A stretch of DNA of 64,000 nucleotides. Origin: Rhizobium sp. WYCCWR10014. GTDB lineage: Bacteria; Pseudomonadota; Alphaproteobacteria; Rhizobiales; Rhizobiaceae. The stretch lies in the NCBI RefSeq assembly GCF_001657485.1, contig NZ_LXFU01000038.1:52442-116441 (forward strand), written 5' to 3'. Shown piece after piece: positions 27,102 to 34,982 of the stretch. The first letter of the stretch is position 1; each line of letters starts with the position of its first letter. Made by a program: the position numbers and the translations under genes. Under the pieces are notes generated by a model. It ran no database searches and was not told the DNA's origin. It saw only the letters and a list, made by a program, of their open reading frames with translations.

Positions 27102-27180
27102 TATCGCGATAAGAATCATGTTGACGTAGGGTTTCAACTCTGGCAGCTTGCTGCATATCGCGATAACAATTATCGCAATT
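27102..27180. promoter_or_regulatory. TATCGCGATA operators between OhrR-like gene and hydrolase
   Basis: Perfect palindromes TATCGCGATA at 27102-27111 and 27156-27165, followed by a partial site (AATTATCGCAATT). The same motif at similar spacing precedes the duplicated hydrolase at 9710. One site lies 50 nt upstream of the regulator and the other 31 nt before the hydrolase ATG. Confidence 0.75.
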
Positions 27181-27195
27181 GATGAGGAGAAAGTC

Positions 27196-27990
27196 ATGAC
27201 ACGCAAGACCATCACCACGATTGCCGCAATCGCATCTGCAGCCTCCCTTTCGGTCGCCTTGCCGGCCAAGGCCGCTGAATCGCTTCCTCAAGATCAATCC
27301 GTTAGAAACGTCGTTCTGGTTCACGGTGCATTCGCGGACGGCTCCGGCTGGAAGGGTGTCTACGACAATCTCACGAGACGAGGCTATCGCGTCACCATCG
27401 TGCAAAACCCGCTGACGTCGCTTGCGGACGATGTTGCCGCCACCAAGCGTGCCCTTGAGCGGCAAGACGGTCCGGCCATTCTCGTTGGACACTCCTGGGG
27501 CGGCTCCGTCATCACGCAAGCCGGGATCGATGAGAAGGTGAAAGGCCTTGTCTATGTCTCTGCGCTCTCCCCGGATGCTGGCGAGACGACGGCGCAGCAG
27601 TACGAGGGATTTGCGCCTGCGTCCGAGTTCGTTATCGAGACCACGAAGGATGGTTTCGGCTACGTCAGCCCGGCCAAGTTCAAGTCGGGCTTTGCCCACG
27701 ACGTCAGCGACGCCGATGCCGCGTTCATGAGTTCGTCTCAAGTGCCGATCAACATGTCCGCGTTCGGCACGAAGCTTGAAAATGCCGCCTGGCGGACCAA
27801 GCCGAGCTGGGCCGTCATCGCCACCGAGGACAAGGCTTTTGATCAGGCCATGCTGATCCACATGGCAGAGCGCATCAAGGCCAAGATCACCAAGGTGTCA
27901 GCAAGCCACGCCCTGTTCATGACGCAGCCGACGGTTGTCGCAGATACAATCGATGAGGCTGCCAAGTCTGTCTCGGCAAAGAAGCAATGA
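27196..27990 (+). CDS. Secreted alpha/beta-hydrolase, copy 2
   Basis: A 264-residue alpha/beta-hydrolase. ATG 27196 follows GAGGAGAAAG and opens a signal peptide (TITTIAAIASAASLSVALPA, cleavage near KAAE). Catalytic features are VLVHGAFADGSGW, the GHSWGG elbow and SASHALFMTQ. It is nearly identical in its core to copy 1 at 8937 (for example FVIETTKDGFGYV in both), with differences concentrated in the signal peptide and tail. It is under an intact divergent OhrR-like repressor, which suggests induction by organic peroxides or similar electrophiles. Confidence 0.92.
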   Translation: MTRKTITTIAAIASAASLSVALPAKAAESLPQDQSVRNVVLVHGAFADGSGWKGVYDNLTRRGYRVTIVQNPLTSLADDVAATKRALERQDGPAILVGHSWGGSVITQAGIDEKVKGLVYVSALSPDAGETTAQQYEGFAPASEFVIETTKDGFGYVSPAKFKSGFAHDVSDADAAFMSSSQVPINMSAFGTKLENAAWRTKPSWAVIATEDKAFDQAMLIHMAERIKAKITKVSASHALFMTQPTVVADTIDEAAKSVSAKKQ

Positions 27991-28002
27991 CCTAAGACAC
28001 CT

Positions 28003-28032
28003 TCATCGGGACAGACTGCACTGTCCCGATGA
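28003..28032 (+). terminator. Perfect 12-bp hairpin after hydrolase copy 2
   Basis: Arms TCATCGGGACAG and CTGTCCCGATGA with a 6-nt loop, 13 nt past the hydrolase stop. There is no clear T-run after it, but stem length and position fit transcription termination before the GMC gene. Confidence 0.7.
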
Positions 28033-28185
28033 CGGTGAGCACAGCCCGTTACAGCAAGGTGTCTCGGCGACGAAGCAGCCACGTAAAACGCCGCAAGGAC
28101 TCCGACAGAAATCCATTGCGTGTCGGCGCCTTCCGCTCCCCAGCATTTTCGAAATTTTCCAAAACACATTCACGGAGGTAACCAC

Positions 28186-29796
28186 GTGAAGCTCAATACG
28201 TATGACCAAAATCCGCCCGCTCCTCAGCGCGAGGCCGATCATGTTTTCGACTTCATCGTCTGCGGCGCCGGGTCGAGCGGTTCCGTGGTCGCAGCGCGAC
28301 TGGCAGAGGATGGGAATGCCAGCGTTCTCCTGCTTGAGGCAGGCGGAGACGATGCGGCAGAGTCTGTTTCGAACCCTGCGCAGTGGCCTCTCAATCTCGG
28401 TTCGAGCCGTGATTGGGGTTTTGTTGGGCAACCGGCACCCGGCTTGGATGGCCGACGTCTGCCTCTCAGCATGGGCAAGGGACTTGGCGGAGGCTCGAGC
28501 ATCAATGTCATGGTGTGGGCCAGAGGGCACAAGGCAGATTGGGACCACTTTGCTGCCGAAGCGGGCGATGACGCCTGGGGCTATCAGTCGATCCTTGGGT
28601 ATTATCGTCGGATCGAAGACTGGCGCGGCGCTCCGGACCCAATGCGTCGCGGTGTGGGAGGGCCGGCGTATGTTGCGCAGCCGGAGGCTCCCCAGCCGGT
28701 CGCCGAGGCTTTGTTGCGTGCGGCATCCACGATCGGCATTCCAGTCTACGACACGCCGAACGGTGAAATGATGGAAGGTCCAGGCGGCGCATCGATTGCG
28801 GAGCTGCGGATCCGGGATGGCAAACGGGAATCCGTTTTCGGATCTTATGTCCGTCCACTCCTGTCGCGTCCAAACCTGACAGTGCTCACCGGTGCGATGG
28901 TCTCGCGCCTCATCTTTGTTGGCAAGCGCGTCTCGGGAGTTGAGGTTCTTGTCGATGGCCAGAGACGACAGTTCACGGCGCGTGCCGAGACGGTCCTGTC
29001 ACTTGGCGCCATCAACACGCCAAAGGTGTTGATGCAGTCCGGAATTGGTCCGAAAGAAGAGTTGCACGCCCACGGCATTCCTGTCGTTCAGCACCTGCCG
29101 GGTGTCGGTCGCAATCATCAGGATCACCTCGCTTTCGGCTGCACCTGGGCCTATCGAAAAGCGGAAGCTATCGGTGGTAGCGGCTGCGAAGCAAAGCTCT
29201 ACTGGAAAAGTGACTCGCGTCTTTCCCAGCCCGACATACTTCAGTGCCAGTTGGAATTTGCCGTGCCGTCGCCGATCGAGACAGGTCTCGAGACGCCTGA
29301 ACATGGCTGGACGATGTTTAATGGTCTTGCCCAACCCAAAAGCCGTGGTCGGTTGCGGCTCTCCGGCCCAAACGCAGATGACCCTATCCTGATCGAACCA
29401 AATTCTCTCAGTGAACCGGAAGACATGGCTGCGGCCTTGGTCGCTGTGGAGTTGTGCCGCGACCTCGGAAACAGCGACGCCTTCAAGCCCCTGGTAACCG
29501 GCGAGACAGCGCCGGGTGCGCGCGACAGATCAGCAATGATCGACTTCATACGGCGCTCGGCCGTGACCTATTGGCATCAATCCTGCACAGCCAAGATGGG
29601 ACGCGACAGCATGTCTGTGGTCGACAACGAGCTCAAGGTCTACGGCATAGATGGACTTCGCATCGCTGACTCCTCGATCTTGCCGCGCATCACCACTGGC
29701 AACACGATGGCGCCGTGCGTGGTTATCGGAGAGCGGGCAGCAGATCTCATGCGGAAAAAGCATAGTCTCGCTGGCCTGAGAAAAGGCCTCACTTAG
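28186..29796 (+). CDS. GMC-family FAD oxidoreductase (choline-dehydrogenase-like)
   Basis: A 536-residue flavoenzyme. The start is GTG 28186, placed 7 nt after GGAGGTAA; upstream in-frame ATG 28120 has no such site. FAD is bound by FIVCGAGSSGSVVAARLAED at residue about 18; GMC signature 1 is MGKGLGGGSSINVMVWARG and signature 2 GAINTPKVLMQSGIGP. The active-site pair is His in VTYWHQSCTAKMG and Asn in TGNTMAPCVVIGERAADLM. The family oxidises alcohols (choline, aliphatic and aromatic alcohols) with quinone or oxygen as acceptor. It is monocistronic and follows a terminator. Confidence 0.95.
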   Translation: MKLNTYDQNPPAPQREADHVFDFIVCGAGSSGSVVAARLAEDGNASVLLLEAGGDDAAESVSNPAQWPLNLGSSRDWGFVGQPAPGLDGRRLPLSMGKGLGGGSSINVMVWARGHKADWDHFAAEAGDDAWGYQSILGYYRRIEDWRGAPDPMRRGVGGPAYVAQPEAPQPVAEALLRAASTIGIPVYDTPNGEMMEGPGGASIAELRIRDGKRESVFGSYVRPLLSRPNLTVLTGAMVSRLIFVGKRVSGVEVLVDGQRRQFTARAETVLSLGAINTPKVLMQSGIGPKEELHAHGIPVVQHLPGVGRNHQDHLAFGCTWAYRKAEAIGGSGCEAKLYWKSDSRLSQPDILQCQLEFAVPSPIETGLETPEHGWTMFNGLAQPKSRGRLRLSGPNADDPILIEPNSLSEPEDMAAALVAVELCRDLGNSDAFKPLVTGETAPGARDRSAMIDFIRRSAVTYWHQSCTAKMGRDSMSVVDNELKVYGIDGLRIADSSILPRITTGNTMAPCVVIGERAADLMRKKHSLAGLRKGLT

Positions 29797-30389
29797 GCCA
29801 TTTCAAGAAAAGATTCAGGTTGTGCTCGGCGGTCACCATTGGCCGCCGAGCTTCAATTGGAAACGGGTTCCCGTCGGGCGAAGCTCCAATGGCTTGCCAG
29901 TCACTCGTCAACAGCGAAGTCGGTCGAGACCGAGACGGTGCGCCATTCATCTCTGCATCCGCAATATCTATCCAAGCGGCAAACCCTATGCCTGGGAGTT
30001 AAGCCGCTCAGGCAGATCATCGAGTTCGAGCCGACCGAATCTCTTTCGCTCGATGACCGTGAACTGATAGTCGAGACCACGCTTTCGGGCGTGGGGTGGC
30101 TTATGTCTGAGAGGAACGGGCGCGTCCGTATGTCCAGAATGGCAGCCTGATCGAATGCCTGGCATCCTGGAGTGCGCCAGAGGACTGGCATTATCTCTAC
30201 TACCGACGCGAAAATACCTGTCGGTCGGTTTGCGCGCCGTTTATCGAGGCGCTGCGCGTCTGAATGGGGTGATGAACAGACGGCTCGATTCCCTTCAAGG
30301 CGAGGAGGCCGACCCCAGCTTTACCATGGCGAGGCGGAGCAGAACGGTGATATCTCCACGCCGCCATCAATAGATGTGGCATCTCCAGT
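29797..30389. other. Decayed region left of the pirin fragments
   Basis: About 590 nt with short overlapping frames on both strands and no protein I can recognise. It contains the left copy of a 26-bp repeat (30279-30304). Confidence 0.45.
30279..30304 (+). repeat. Left copy of 26-bp tRNA-T-arm-like direct repeat
   Basis: These 26 bases match 58855-58880 in the same orientation with one mismatch (position 6, C here and T there). The last 20 bases are identical. The other copy contains GGTTCGATTCC, the universal tRNA T-loop sequence. The pair brackets the nic island, so these may be remnants of an attachment site. Confidence 0.65.
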
Positions 30390-30599
30390 TTAACCGACGC
30401 GTTTCTGGTTCCCGCTGGACATGCCCCCACGAAACACGTGTACCTCAACGTCGAACGCGAACAGGACGACATCTGAATCGGCCCTGGCTGTGAGCTGGTG
30501 ATCAAACGAGCGCGTGAACGCGCTTTCGCCGGTTGTGAGCGTGACGTCGCCAAAATCTATCGCCCCGTCGAAGACATAGAGCATAACACCTGCAGTTTC
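30390..30599 (-). pseudogene. C-terminal fragment of a pirin/YhaK-family cupin
   Basis: The minus-strand frame reads ETAGVMLYVFDGAIDFGDVT, LTTGESAFTRSF and LTARADSDVVLFAFDVEV, the second cupin barrel of pirin-like proteins (consensus LLYVFEG, GDGA, VLLFDL). It opens without the first barrel and ends RGGMSSGNQKRVG. The middle of a pirin lies directly alongside but on the opposite strand, so the gene has been rearranged. Confidence 0.6.
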
Positions 30600-30604
30600 A
30601 TGAT

Positions 30605-30742
30605 TTCGTTGACGAGAGCAGCGAGAACAATTGGCGTTTGATTGCCGGGCCGCAGGGGGCGCCGCTAACCGTGCGATCGAACGTCCGGGTGTTCAACGCC
30701 CGCATTACGAAGGACACCCGGCTAACCCTGCCCGCTGCGGGC
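30605..30742 (+). pseudogene. Middle fragment of a pirin-family protein, opposite strand
   Basis: The plus-strand frame reads FVDESSENNWRLIAGPQGAP, then LTVRSNVRVFNARITKD and TRLTLPAAG. This matches the segment of pirin/YhaK proteins just before the second barrel (NxWxLIASPxG, then a LYAAxLxxG-like strand). Its strand is opposite to the C-terminal fragment at 30390-30599, pointing to an inversion with a breakpoint near 30600. Confidence 0.5.
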
Positions 30743-30803
30743 GATTCCCGGACGGGCTCGAACCGGGCTGTCACTGAGCATCAGCTCTTCGTGCTTTGTC
30801 CGC

Positions 30804-30872
30804 AGTGGGCACAACGTCATCCAGGACTACAGCCATACCGGCCTGACCCTGCGCGAGCATCCGATCGCATTC
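30804..30872 (+). pseudogene. dnaE2: Short remnant of error-prone DNA polymerase DnaE2
   Basis: About 23 codons read SGHNVIQDYSHTGLTLREHP, then IAF, which matches the C-terminal region of DnaE2 (pattern GxxVVxDYxxxGLSLRxHPVxFL). No other part of the polymerase, and no imuA or imuB, is present. The call rests on one short motif. Confidence 0.45.
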
Positions 30873-30890
30873 TGCGGAACGATTGCAATT

Positions 30891-31136
30891 CTATCGTCCG
30901 ACAGGATGCTCGGACAACGACGTGTCGAACACCAGTTGGTCGCGTACAAGGACCGCAAGCTCACCTTCGTCGCGAACGCCGAATTCGAACCAGTCGATAA
31001 GAATCCTTGCCGTCATCTGGGCGCGCAGGCTTCCTGTATCGCAGCCGTATTCGGCGCACCAATTCTTGAGGAGGCGGTCCAGGATCTCAATCGCCTCTGT
31101 GGTCAGCGGCTCTTTGGGCCAGTCCGTTGTTGCCAT
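30891..31136 (-). CDS. Hypothetical 81-residue soluble protein
   Basis: ATG 31136 follows GGGGAACG. The protein is acidic and helical (EPLTTEAIEILDRLLKNWCA; SLRAQMTARILIDWFEFGVR; DEGELAVLVRDQL) with no known catalytic motif. It looks like a small conserved hypothetical of rhizobial plasmids and is one of the few intact frames in this rearranged segment. Confidence 0.6.
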   Translation of the reverse strand: MATTDWPKEPLTTEAIEILDRLLKNWCAEYGCDTGSLRAQMTARILIDWFEFGVRDEGELAVLVRDQLVFDTSLSEHPVGR

Positions 31137-31417
31137 GTCGTTCCCCAGTCTGCGCTATCTTACCGGGCGGCGCGCGTGACGCTATAGCGCGCGGGTCACA
31201 TTCTTTAGCAATTTTGCATAGGCGCTCGATGCTGTGCGGCGTCCTCTTGAAATCAAGCGGAACAACGAGGCGGCACGTCTCTTTCGTACGGACACTGGGT
31301 GAGGTCTGCCATGCGCGGAATCCTGCCCGTCACGATGAACGAAAACCCGGTGAACGCCGTTATGTGGTTGCAGCAAAAGCCTTAACTGCCAAAAACCGAT
31401 TGTTAGGTATCCGTACA

Positions 31418-32314
31418 ATGGAAGCGCCGCCACTTGAACGCAAACTCGCCGCAATACTGGCCGCCGACGTCGAGGGATATTCTCGGCTGATGAACGCCAA
31501 TGAAGAGCATACCCTGGCCCTGTTGACCCATCATCGGGCCATCATCGACCGGCTTATCGAAGCGTCGCACGGTCAGATTTTCGGGACGGCAGGCGATAGC
31601 GTCCTTGCGGAGTTTCCGAGTGTTGTCCAAGCATTCGACTGCGCTGTCGCAATCCAGCAGTCACTGTGGCACGCCAACAGTCGGTTTCCCGATGACGAGA
31701 AAATGCAATTGCGTATCGGTATTAACGTCGGTGACGTAATGGTCAAAAGTGGCGATATTTTTGGCGATGGAGTGAACATAGCGGCGCGCCTGGAAGCGTT
31801 GGCGGAGGCAGGCGGAATCTGCGTTACCCGAGGCGTTCGTGATCATCTGCGCGACAAGGTCGAAGCGAAGTTCGAGGATTGCGGCGAGCATAAAGTGAAG
31901 AATATTGCCCGACCAATTCGGGTGTTTCGTGTCGTATTCGATGAGCGCGCGCAGCCGGGCAACATCGACGAACCGCCTGTCGACGAGATCGACAACAGCG
32001 CAAACGGCGGGCAGTTGAGGAGTGCGGATGCTGAAATCGTGTTCTGGCAGTCAGTGCAAGCCAGCGAAAGCATGGAGGAATACCGGCTTTACCTCGACAA
32101 TTACCCAAATGGCAAATTCGCTGAACTGGCAAAATACCGTCTATCCGATTCGGCGCAAGCAGAGGACCCCTCTGTCGAAGTCACATTCTGGGAGTCAATC
32201 AGGGACAAACAAAACCCCGCGCTAGTACGAGCCTATATGGAAAAATATCCGCAGGGCAAATTCCGCTCCTTGGCAAAAATCTTGCTGGAGGATCTCTCGG
32301 CTCCGTCGCCATGA
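31418..32314 (+). CDS. Class III adenylate/guanylate cyclase with C-terminal helical repeats
   Basis: A 298-residue cytosolic nucleotide cyclase that makes cAMP or cGMP. ATG 31418 opens the catalytic domain directly: RKLAAILAADVEGYSRLM (first metal Asp), FGTAGDSVLAEF (second metal Asp) and DGVNIAARLEAL (Asn/Arg that stabilise the transition state). After residue about 180 come two copies of a repeat of about 40 residues, FWQSVQASESMEEYRLYLDN with YPNGKFAELA, and FWESIRDKQNPALVRAYMEK with YPQGKFRSLA. This C-terminal element is common in rhizobial cyclases and caspase-like proteins and probably mediates protein contacts. An open frame continues upstream to 31127 but lacks family resemblance. 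Confidence 0.88.
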   Translation: MEAPPLERKLAAILAADVEGYSRLMNANEEHTLALLTHHRAIIDRLIEASHGQIFGTAGDSVLAEFPSVVQAFDCAVAIQQSLWHANSRFPDDEKMQLRIGINVGDVMVKSGDIFGDGVNIAARLEALAEAGGICVTRGVRDHLRDKVEAKFEDCGEHKVKNIARPIRVFRVVFDERAQPGNIDEPPVDEIDNSANGGQLRSADAEIVFWQSVQASESMEEYRLYLDNYPNGKFAELAKYRLSDSAQAEDPSVEVTFWESIRDKQNPALVRAYMEKYPQGKFRSLAKILLEDLSAPSP

Positions 32315-32850
32315 GATCAGCCCGGTCCGCCATGAGACATCTCTTTGCTTTGGGAGCGTTCTCAATCGATAAGTCGAACGGTCAGGTGTTCGCCCGGTGG
32401 CTTAGCCTGCATCTTCTCGCATGGATGATGACCGCACAACGTAACGCGCAGGAGTCTGCTGAGCGCTCTGATTCAATTGCTTCCGCAACACTGTCCGCAC
32501 GTGAAAGAGCTGCTCGAACCTCAGCCTCCTCCCAACCCAGCCGAGACGGCAGAGTCATCAGCCGAGCCTGTTTTTTGGTTGAGGAAGATCTCGAAGTCTC
32601 GTCGAGATGGCTGCGTGCCGTGGTAAGACACTGCTGTGCGGGTGGCAGCGCCTTCGGCGTAAGTCGGAGATGCGACATAGGGCATTGGTATTGTCCTGGC
32701 GTTTGAACAAGACCATCAACAAGACCAACGCTTGGCGATGCCGAGAACTCTGCCCGATAACATCATTTCACGCGTCGACCCGGCTCGGGTTCATGACGGG
32801 GCAATTGCTGCGAGATTTCTTGAAATTCAGCGTAGATGACGTATCTCGCC
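32315..32850. other. Intergenic stretch, nothing recognised
   Basis: About 540 nt. Open frames on both strands (32311-32706 plus, 32382-32678 minus) are mutual shadows and neither shows a family motif. Confidence 0.45.
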
Positions 32851-33108
32851 CTATAAAAGCGGACTTGGTCGCCCTTTGCCCTCACAGTCGTTGAGCTCGT
32901 CAGCAAGGTCTTCAGCGTCCCGTTTGTCGAGCTGAACGAGATCTCTTCCGTTCGTGGCCGCTGGCAAGCCCGTGATAGAATCAAGGACCTGCCACTTCGC
33001 ACTGCCGTCCCTTGTAACCCGATATCTTCTCTCATCCCCAGGCCGAATGTTGCCAGCCCGATTGGCCGGTCGGTCCCGGCTGACACGCTCAGAGCACATG
33101 GGAAGCAA
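32851..33108 (-). CDS. Small protein, distant member of the W-x-V-x-D family
   Basis: An 85-residue frame. The core AKWQVLDSITGLPAATNGRD, then LDKRDAEDLADELN, follows the same plan as the proteins at 5657 and 16269: aromatic-x-Val-x-Asp, Pro-Ala, Gly, then a helix ending LAD-x-LN. No membrane segment. The exact start is uncertain because the first 25 residues are arginine-rich and may be untranslated; an ATG at 33099 is an alternative. Function unknown. Confidence 0.5.
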   Translation of the reverse strand: MLPMCSERVSRDRPANRAGNIRPGDERRYRVTRDGSAKWQVLDSITGLPAATNGRDLVQLDKRDAEDLADELNDCEGKGRPSPLL

Positions 33109-33309
33109 ACAGTGCGATCACCACGAGGACCGTCATGCCGGTCACAAGCGACCACAAGATCGCCTTTACTCGAGGATTGGTTCGGATTCGAGTGGCAATA
33201 TCCAGAGTCGGCGGTATTCCAGCCGACTGGCTAGTGTCGAGATGTCTTGTCATGGGATAGCCTCCTTGGCTGCCGGTGAAACGTCCGACGACGATCGCCG
33301 TTCCATGCG

Positions 33310-33845
33310 AATCAAGGTTTGAGCAGCCTTTAAGCCAGCAGACCGCTTGAACCGAAATAGAGTACCCCCCCCACATCGAGGCTATGACGGCAATAACGAA
33401 ATACCCGTACTCGGTCTTGAGTTCGGGCATATCGAAGTTCATGCCGTAGATGCCGGCAATCGCGGTTGGAACGGCTGCGATTGCCGCCCACGCTGCAAGC
33501 TGGCGCGTAATGGTCCCTTGACGCTGCTGTTCGAGGAGGTTGCTGGCATCGAAGACCTAGGTGATGACGTCTTTCAAGCCAGCGACCGTTCCTTCGACGC
33601 GGCGCGCGTGGTCAAGAACATCCCTGAAGTAGTTCTTGGCCTCGACGTCGACACAGGGAAGGTCGAGATGCACGAGCTTGCCGCAGACCTCGGTCATCGG
33701 ACCAAGCACTCGCTGAAAGCGAATCAACTGTCTGCGAAGTTTGAACAGCCGCTTGATTTTTGAGCGTCCAAGAATGGAGTGGAGCATGTCACGTTCCGTT
33801 GCCAGCACATGATCCTCGATTGTCTGACGACGGGCAAATAGCCGC
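33310..33845 (-). pseudogene. corA: corA-like Mg2+/Co2+ transporter fragment with nonsense and frameshift mutations
   Basis: Minus-strand reading gives RRQTIEDHVLATERDMLHSI, RRQLIRFQRVLGPMTEVCGK, YFRDVLDHARRVEGTV and GLKDVIT, then an in-frame TAG, then VFDASNLLEQQRQGTITRQL, AIAGIYGMNFDMPELKTEYG. GMN is the CorA pore signature. After MWG the frame breaks at a run of eight G (33365-33372 on the plus strand as C); with one G removed it reads TLFRFKRSAGLK, the normal end of CorA. The N-terminal cytoplasmic half is missing and replaced by an unrelated fragment. Confidence 0.85.
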
Positions 33846-34050
33846 AGGATTGACAGCCAGGAGGCGCCCCGTCCGCCGTAGCCGACTGGGATCTGGGCAG
33901 ATGGTAAGCCGCGCTTTCTTTCAGAAGCCGGATCTGCTCTACCGGCCTGCCACCCTGCTTGTCGCGCTCGACCGCGTCATGATGGAAGATCGCCTCCAGC
34001 TCGACAGCCCGGGCAACGAAGGGATCCGGTGTATCGCGTTCGAAAGACAT
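33846..34050 (-). pseudogene. N-terminal fragment of an acyl-CoA-dehydrogenase/SfnB-like flavoprotein fused to corA remnant
   Basis: From ATG 34050 the frame reads MSFERDTPDPFVARAVELEA, then PVEQIRLLKES. A 2-nt shift then restores GLPSAQIPVGYGGRGASWLS, the conserved LLKESGL...IPxxYGGxGA block of the acyl-CoA dehydrogenase superfamily. Immediately after WLSILRL the sequence becomes CorA (FARRQTIEDHV). It is therefore a deletion or recombination junction between two unrelated genes near 33845. Confidence 0.7.
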
Positions 34051-34367
34051 ATTTGCCCCGTGTTTCTTGGCCTTGCGGGGGCTCAAAGGCTCGGCGAATG
34101 TCGGTTCAAGTCCAGCAATATCTATTTGAGGTCACGGCAAGAGATTCTTTCTCGCCGCCACACATCCGAATTTCGCTTCGGCGAAATGCTAAGGGATCGT
34201 TCTGGATCCGCGAAACCGATCAACAGCGTAATGCACTATGTCGCGCCTAAGACGACAGCAAAGTTCCATAACGTTTATGCAGCGAGTTTTGGTTTATTAG
34301 GCACTTAGCTCGTCTGTGAGGCGCCGCCGGTGCAGTGCCCTTCATGAGCAGGGACCTCAATCAACGC
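34051..34367. other. Gap before the nic regulator
   Basis: About 320 nt with no supported gene; AT-richer than the nic genes and marks the left edge of the intact island. Confidence 0.45.
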
Positions 34368-34850
34368 CTACTGTTCTCCAGTCTCATCGTCGGCGATTTT
34401 GCGCAGGAGATATAACAACGCGATGCGTTCCGCCGGATTGAGACGAGCGACGGTCTTTTCGCTGATGAGGTAGGCTTGCGGATACATGTCCTGCAGCAAG
34501 GCTTCCCCCTTGGGCAGCAAAGAGATCACCACCTTGCGGCCGTCGGCCTCGTCCTTAGAGAGATCGATCAGTCCGCGGGCCTTCAGCCGCTCGACTATGC
34601 CACGGATGGTCGCCTGGTCCACGGACGTTGCCTTCACGAGCTCGACCTGCGAGCTGGGACCGAGATCGTGCAGCGCGCACAGCGTCACGAACTGCACCGA
34701 CGTCAAGTCCGGATCGCTGGCATTGGTCTGGAAAATCGACAGATGGCGCTGATAGGCCTTGCGCAGGAGATGCCCGACTTGCTCCGTCACTTGGTAGCCA
34801 TTTTGAGGCGCCGGAGCTTCTGGCAGCTGTTCGGTCTCTTTTGCGGTCAT
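34368..34850 (-). CDS. MarR-family regulator, NicR-like
   Basis: A 160-residue MarR protein at the end of the nic operon, most likely the counterpart of Pseudomonas NicR, the repressor released by 6-hydroxynicotinate. The winged helix is LTSVQFVTLCALHDLGPSSQ, ELVKATSVDQATIRGIVERL, and ADGRKVVISLLPKGEALLQD. It resembles the second MarR of the island (53706) more than the OhrR-like one at 26585, and it has no conserved sensor Cys near the N-terminus. It is separated from nicX by a long hairpin, so it probably has its own promoter. Which of the two MarR proteins binds the nicC/nicA operators cannot be told. Confidence 0.85.
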   Translation of the reverse strand: MTAKETEQLPEAPAPQNGYQVTEQVGHLLRKAYQRHLSIFQTNASDPDLTSVQFVTLCALHDLGPSSQVELVKATSVDQATIRGIVERLKARGLIDLSKDEADGRKVVISLLPKGEALLQDMYPQAYLISEKTVARLNPAERIALLYLLRKIADDETGEQ

Positions 34851-34924
34851 CGTCGATGTGGTCCATCAGTTACGGCGTCTTTGGCGGGAATGCAGGAAAC
34901 ACCACAGCATGTCGCGACGGTCAA

Positions 34925-34979
34925 GGCGTGGCACACCGCAACCCGCTCCGCGCGATTTCACGCGGAGCGCTGGCACGCC
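34925..34979 (-). terminator. Nested hairpin after nicX
   Basis: An inner perfect stem CGCTCCGCG/CGCGGAGCG (34944-34952, 34961-34969, 8-nt loop) lies within outer arms GGCGTG/CACGCC (34925-34930, 34974-34979). It sits right after the nicX stop and should end the nicCDEFX transcript. Confidence 0.7.
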
Positions 34980-34982
34980 CGG

